This document shows positions 61,995-64,000 of a stretch of 64,000 bases of DNA, one piece after another. Made by a program: the position numbers and the translations under genes. Every line of letters begins with the position of its first letter. Position 1 is the first letter of the stretch. The stretch is taken from contig NZ_JNFB01000012.1 of assembly GCF_000766145.1 (NCBI RefSeq), positions 248,001 to 312,000 on the forward strand. The letters are read 5' to 3'. This DNA is from Paenilisteria newyorkensis. Its GTDB lineage: Bacteria > Bacillota > Bacilli > Lactobacillales > Listeriaceae. The notes below the pieces were generated by a model. The model was given only the letters and a program-made list of their open reading frames with translations, was not told the DNA's origin and ran no database searches.

Positions 61995-62270
61995 CTACTT
62001 AAAATAAGTGATGAGGTAGAGGATGATTCCGATGTGCAGGACAATCGAAAAAGGGACGCAGAATTTGAATTTCCATTTATGCGTTTTGTGGTGAAAGGTG
62101 TGCATACCGAGCCAGGAGCCAATACCACCGCCGAGAAAGGCAACGAGCAAAAGTGTCGCTTCTGGAATGCGCCATTGGTGTTTGACGGCTTTATTTTTGT
62201 CGATAGCCATGGTTGCAAAGCCAATGATGTTCATCATTAAGTAATACGCCGAGGCGAGTAAAATAAGCAT
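61995..62270 (-). CDS. DUF1294 small membrane protein
   Basis: 91 residues with three hydrophobic segments and the DUF1294 pattern MAIDKNKAVKHQWRIPEATLL...GGGIGSWLGMHTFHHKTHKWKF. The function of the family is unknown. It lies 76 bases upstream of the rhodanese gene on the same strand. Confidence 0.85.
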   Translation of the reverse strand: MLILLASAYYLMMNIIGFATMAIDKNKAVKHQWRIPEATLLLVAFLGGGIGSWLGMHTFHHKTHKWKFKFCVPFSIVLHIGIILYLITYFK

Positions 62271-62369
62271 AAAATCCTCCTGTTCATTTCAAAAAACATT
62301 TTAAAAGTGCCAAATGGATGGCAACACGTTATAATTATAGCATATTAAAAATAAGGGAGGTTTTACAAA

Positions 62370-63050
62370 ATGATTCGGGATTATGCAACCTTTGTTGGGA
62401 TGACGATTGTGCGACCAGTGAGAACAAGTATGCAGGCGGAAAAACAGCGACATGGAGCGTTTGGATTGATACATATGCTTTTATTCGTGTTTGGCCTAAC
62501 CCTTCAATATGCGTGGAACATGCGAGACTTAATCTTAAACTCACTTCAAGATTACCCGATACTGCAACGGATTATCGTGACGATTTTTGTTTCATCGGGA
62601 CAGGTGATGCTTTATATTTTGGTGATGATGTTGCTAAATGTCACGGTCGTTTGGCTGGCAGTGCGCTATGTTATGGGCATAAAAGAAGTCAGTTTTCTAA
62701 AATGTGCGGCAGGTGTCGGCGGGATGATGACGTTTCCGCTCGTTCTAATGATACTTTCGCTACTGGCAACATGGTATATCTCGACGCTTGTTTCTGTATT
62801 ATTATGCATTGTCGCTCTGCTATTTTTACCGTTTTCGATGATGTATTTTATCATTGGGCACTACGAGAAATCGCGAGTGGACGTGTATTGGATTAGCCTA
62901 CTCGTCTTTGTTTTAGTCGCGTTTATCACGATTGAAGGAATGATTCTGCTCGTCCAAATTTTCACATCGAATATCCACGATTTAACGCAAGAAATTCACC
63001 AAGCCGTCGTCAACTGGCTAGACACGTTGAAATCGAGGCTACGACGCTGA
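62370..63050 (+). CDS. Multi-pass membrane protein of unknown function
   Basis: 226 residues with five or six predicted helices (about 32-50, 67-95, 107-140, 145-165, 175-205) and charged ends. It is perhaps of Yip1-like build, but no confident family assignment is possible from sequence alone. AAGGGAGG lies 10 bases before the ATG. It stands between the divergent DUF1294 gene and ridA. Confidence 0.7.
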   Translation: MIRDYATFVGMTIVRPVRTSMQAEKQRHGAFGLIHMLLFVFGLTLQYAWNMRDLILNSLQDYPILQRIIVTIFVSSGQVMLYILVMMLLNVTVVWLAVRYVMGIKEVSFLKCAAGVGGMMTFPLVLMILSLLATWYISTLVSVLLCIVALLFLPFSMMYFIIGHYEKSRVDVYWISLLVFVLVAFITIEGMILLVQIFTSNIHDLTQEIHQAVVNWLDTLKSRLRR

Positions 63051-63115
63051 AAATTGCAAAACTATCTGAATTGGCATACAATACTAACATAAACATAATT
63101 TAGGAGGATTTAAAC

Positions 63116-63493
63116 ATGACAAAAGAAATTATACACACAGATCAAGCACCAAAAGCGTTGGGGCCATATTCCCAAGCGGTGAAAGTAAACGGTTTTATTT
63201 ATGCATCGGGGCAACTTGGTATCGATCCAGCGACGGGCGAAATGGTACAAGGCGTGGAAGCGCAAACGAAGCAAGCATTCGCAAACATCAAAGCGGTGCT
63301 AGAAGCTGGCGGCTCAAGCCTTGATAAAATCGTTAAAACAACGGTACTTTTCAAAGATCTTGGTAATTTTATCGCGGTCAATGAAATTTATGCGTCGTTT
63401 TTCGAAGGAGATTACCCGGCACGTAGCGCTTTTCAGGTGGCTAAATTGCCGAATGACGCGGATATCGAAATCGAAGTAATCGCGGAAGCATAA
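63116..63493 (+). CDS. ridA: RidA family enamine/imine deaminase
   Basis: 125 residues of the RidA/YjgF/UK114 family, which hydrolyses the reactive enamine/imine intermediates released by PLP enzymes. Signatures are APKALGPYSQAVKVNGFIYASGQ near the N-terminus, the substrate-binding arginine in PARSAFQVAKLP (about 102-113) and the C-terminal IEIEVIA. TAGGAGG precedes the ATG. A terminator follows. Confidence 0.95.
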   Translation: MTKEIIHTDQAPKALGPYSQAVKVNGFIYASGQLGIDPATGEMVQGVEAQTKQAFANIKAVLEAGGSSLDKIVKTTVLFKDLGNFIAVNEIYASFFEGDYPARSAFQVAKLPNDADIEIEVIAEA

Positions 63494-63499
63494 GATTAG

Positions 63500-63533
63500 A
63501 AAACTGAGCCTCGTAAAAAGGGTTCGGTTTTTT
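63500..63533 (+). terminator. Terminator after ridA
   Basis: AAAACTGAGCC and GGTTCGGTTTT pair (with G-T pairs) across a 10-base loop, ending in a T-run. Confidence 0.75.
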
Positions 63534-63559
63534 CAAATTCGAGGATTGGAGTGGAAATC

Positions 63560-64000
63560 ATGATGAAAGCACCATTTAAAGCAGATCAGGTCGGCAGTAT
63601 TTTGAGAACGGAAGCGATTAAACAGGCACGTCTGGACAAGGCAGCGGGCAAAATAAATGACGCGGAACTGCGCGCGATTGAGGACGAAGAAATTAAATAC
63701 ATCGTGGCGAAGCAAAAAGAAGCGGGCTTGAAAGCGGTGACGGATGGCGAGTTCCGCCGCGCTTGGTGGCATTTCGATTTTCTGGAAGGGTTGGATGGCG
63801 TAGAAGGGTACGACGCGCAGGACGGCATTCAGTTCGCTAACGTCCAAACGAAGACACATTCTGTCAAAATTGTAGCTCCGATCCAATTCGGAAATCACCC
63901 GATGCTCGCAGATTATGCGTTTTTACATAGCATTGCGGGAGACGATGCCGTTGCGAAAATGACGATTCCAAGCCCAGCAATGTTGCATTACCGCGGGGAC
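63560..64000 (+). CDS. MetE-like methyltransferase (YxjG/YxjH type), cut by window end
   Basis: The first 147 residues of a cobalamin-independent methionine synthase C-terminal-domain protein: FKADQVGSILRTEAIKQAR and VTDGEFRRAWWHFDFLEGLDGV are typical of YxjG/YxjH. Such proteins transfer methyl groups to homocysteine or related thiols. GGAG lies 8 bases before the first of two ATGs. No S-box riboswitch is present in the short gap after ridA. The reading frame stays open to the last base of the window. Confidence 0.9.
   Translation, partial: MMKAPFKADQVGSILRTEAIKQARLDKAAGKINDAELRAIEDEEIKYIVAKQKEAGLKAVTDGEFRRAWWHFDFLEGLDGVEGYDAQDGIQFANVQTKTHSVKIVAPIQFGNHPMLADYAFLHSIAGDDAVAKMTIPSPAMLHYRGD

Overview
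The window looks like a chromosomal segment of a low-to-mid GC Firmicute, most likely the genus Listeria in the broad sense. The signs are a LafA/LafB/LafC-type glycolipid-anchor cluster, a Ca2+ P-type ATPase that matches what I recall of L. monocytogenes LMCA1 almost throughout, the nrdA-nrdB-flavodoxin-thioredoxin order, pdxST divergent from a MocR-type PdxR, a class 3 fructose bisphosphatase and a giant LPXTG adhesin. The species is an inference. No rRNA, tRNA, phage, IS element or CRISPR array was seen.

Layout. 0-4 kb: vitamin B6 synthesis (pdxT, pdxS on minus) and its activator gene pdxR on plus, pushed apart by a roughly 0.9 kb non-coding stretch with a 217-218 bp tandem repeat. 4-11 kb: two YxeA-like secreted proteins, a MATE exporter, then nrdA-nrdB-flavodoxin-thioredoxin behind NrdR boxes and a possible attenuator. 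11-17.3 kb: a small secreted protein of unknown function, then mannitol genes mtlA-mtlR-mtlF-mtlD and a MazG-like gene. 17.5-26.3 kb: a divergent MreB paralogue, acetyltransferases, a lone PTS EIIC, a NatAB-like ABC exporter with an Mga-like regulator, and two small genes found by hand. 25.7-30.4 kb: lutABC lactate utilisation with a GntR neighbour, and a Crp/Fnr regulator. 30.7-39 kb: a CtpE-like P-type ATPase, aspartokinase, fbp, amidotransferase, PsiE, an SDR and an OsmC protein. 39-42.6 kb: lafA-lafB-lafC. 43-47.3 kb: MFS transporter with a small overlapping gene, a PrfA-like Crp/Fnr regulator and a Fur-box-preceded ABC exporter. 47.6-55.9 kb: a 2731-residue cell-wall adhesin. 56-64 kb: acetyltransferase, TetR with MFS drug exporter, LMCA1-like Ca2+ ATPase, rhodanese, DUF1294, a membrane protein, RidA and the start of a MetE-like methyltransferase.

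Main observations. (1) The unknown secreted-protein gene and mtlA share a whole promoter module: an inverted repeat TTGTCC-N9-GGACAA, a promoter with a cre-like spacer, and a leader motif. The secreted protein is therefore probably co-regulated with mannitol uptake. (2) The pdx intergenic array belongs to a structured repeat family. Diverged relatives lie at 42.65-43.0 kb, and the hairpin arms change together between copies. (3) The nrdA leader holds tandem NrdR boxes 32 bp apart over the promoter, followed by a terminator-like hairpin and a competing stem. (4) A PrfA-box-like palindrome lies exactly 22 bp upstream of a -10 in front of a Crp/Fnr gene. (5) The adhesin contains 17 SpaA-like domains, twelve of them arranged as three copies of a four-domain, 1125 bp super-repeat.
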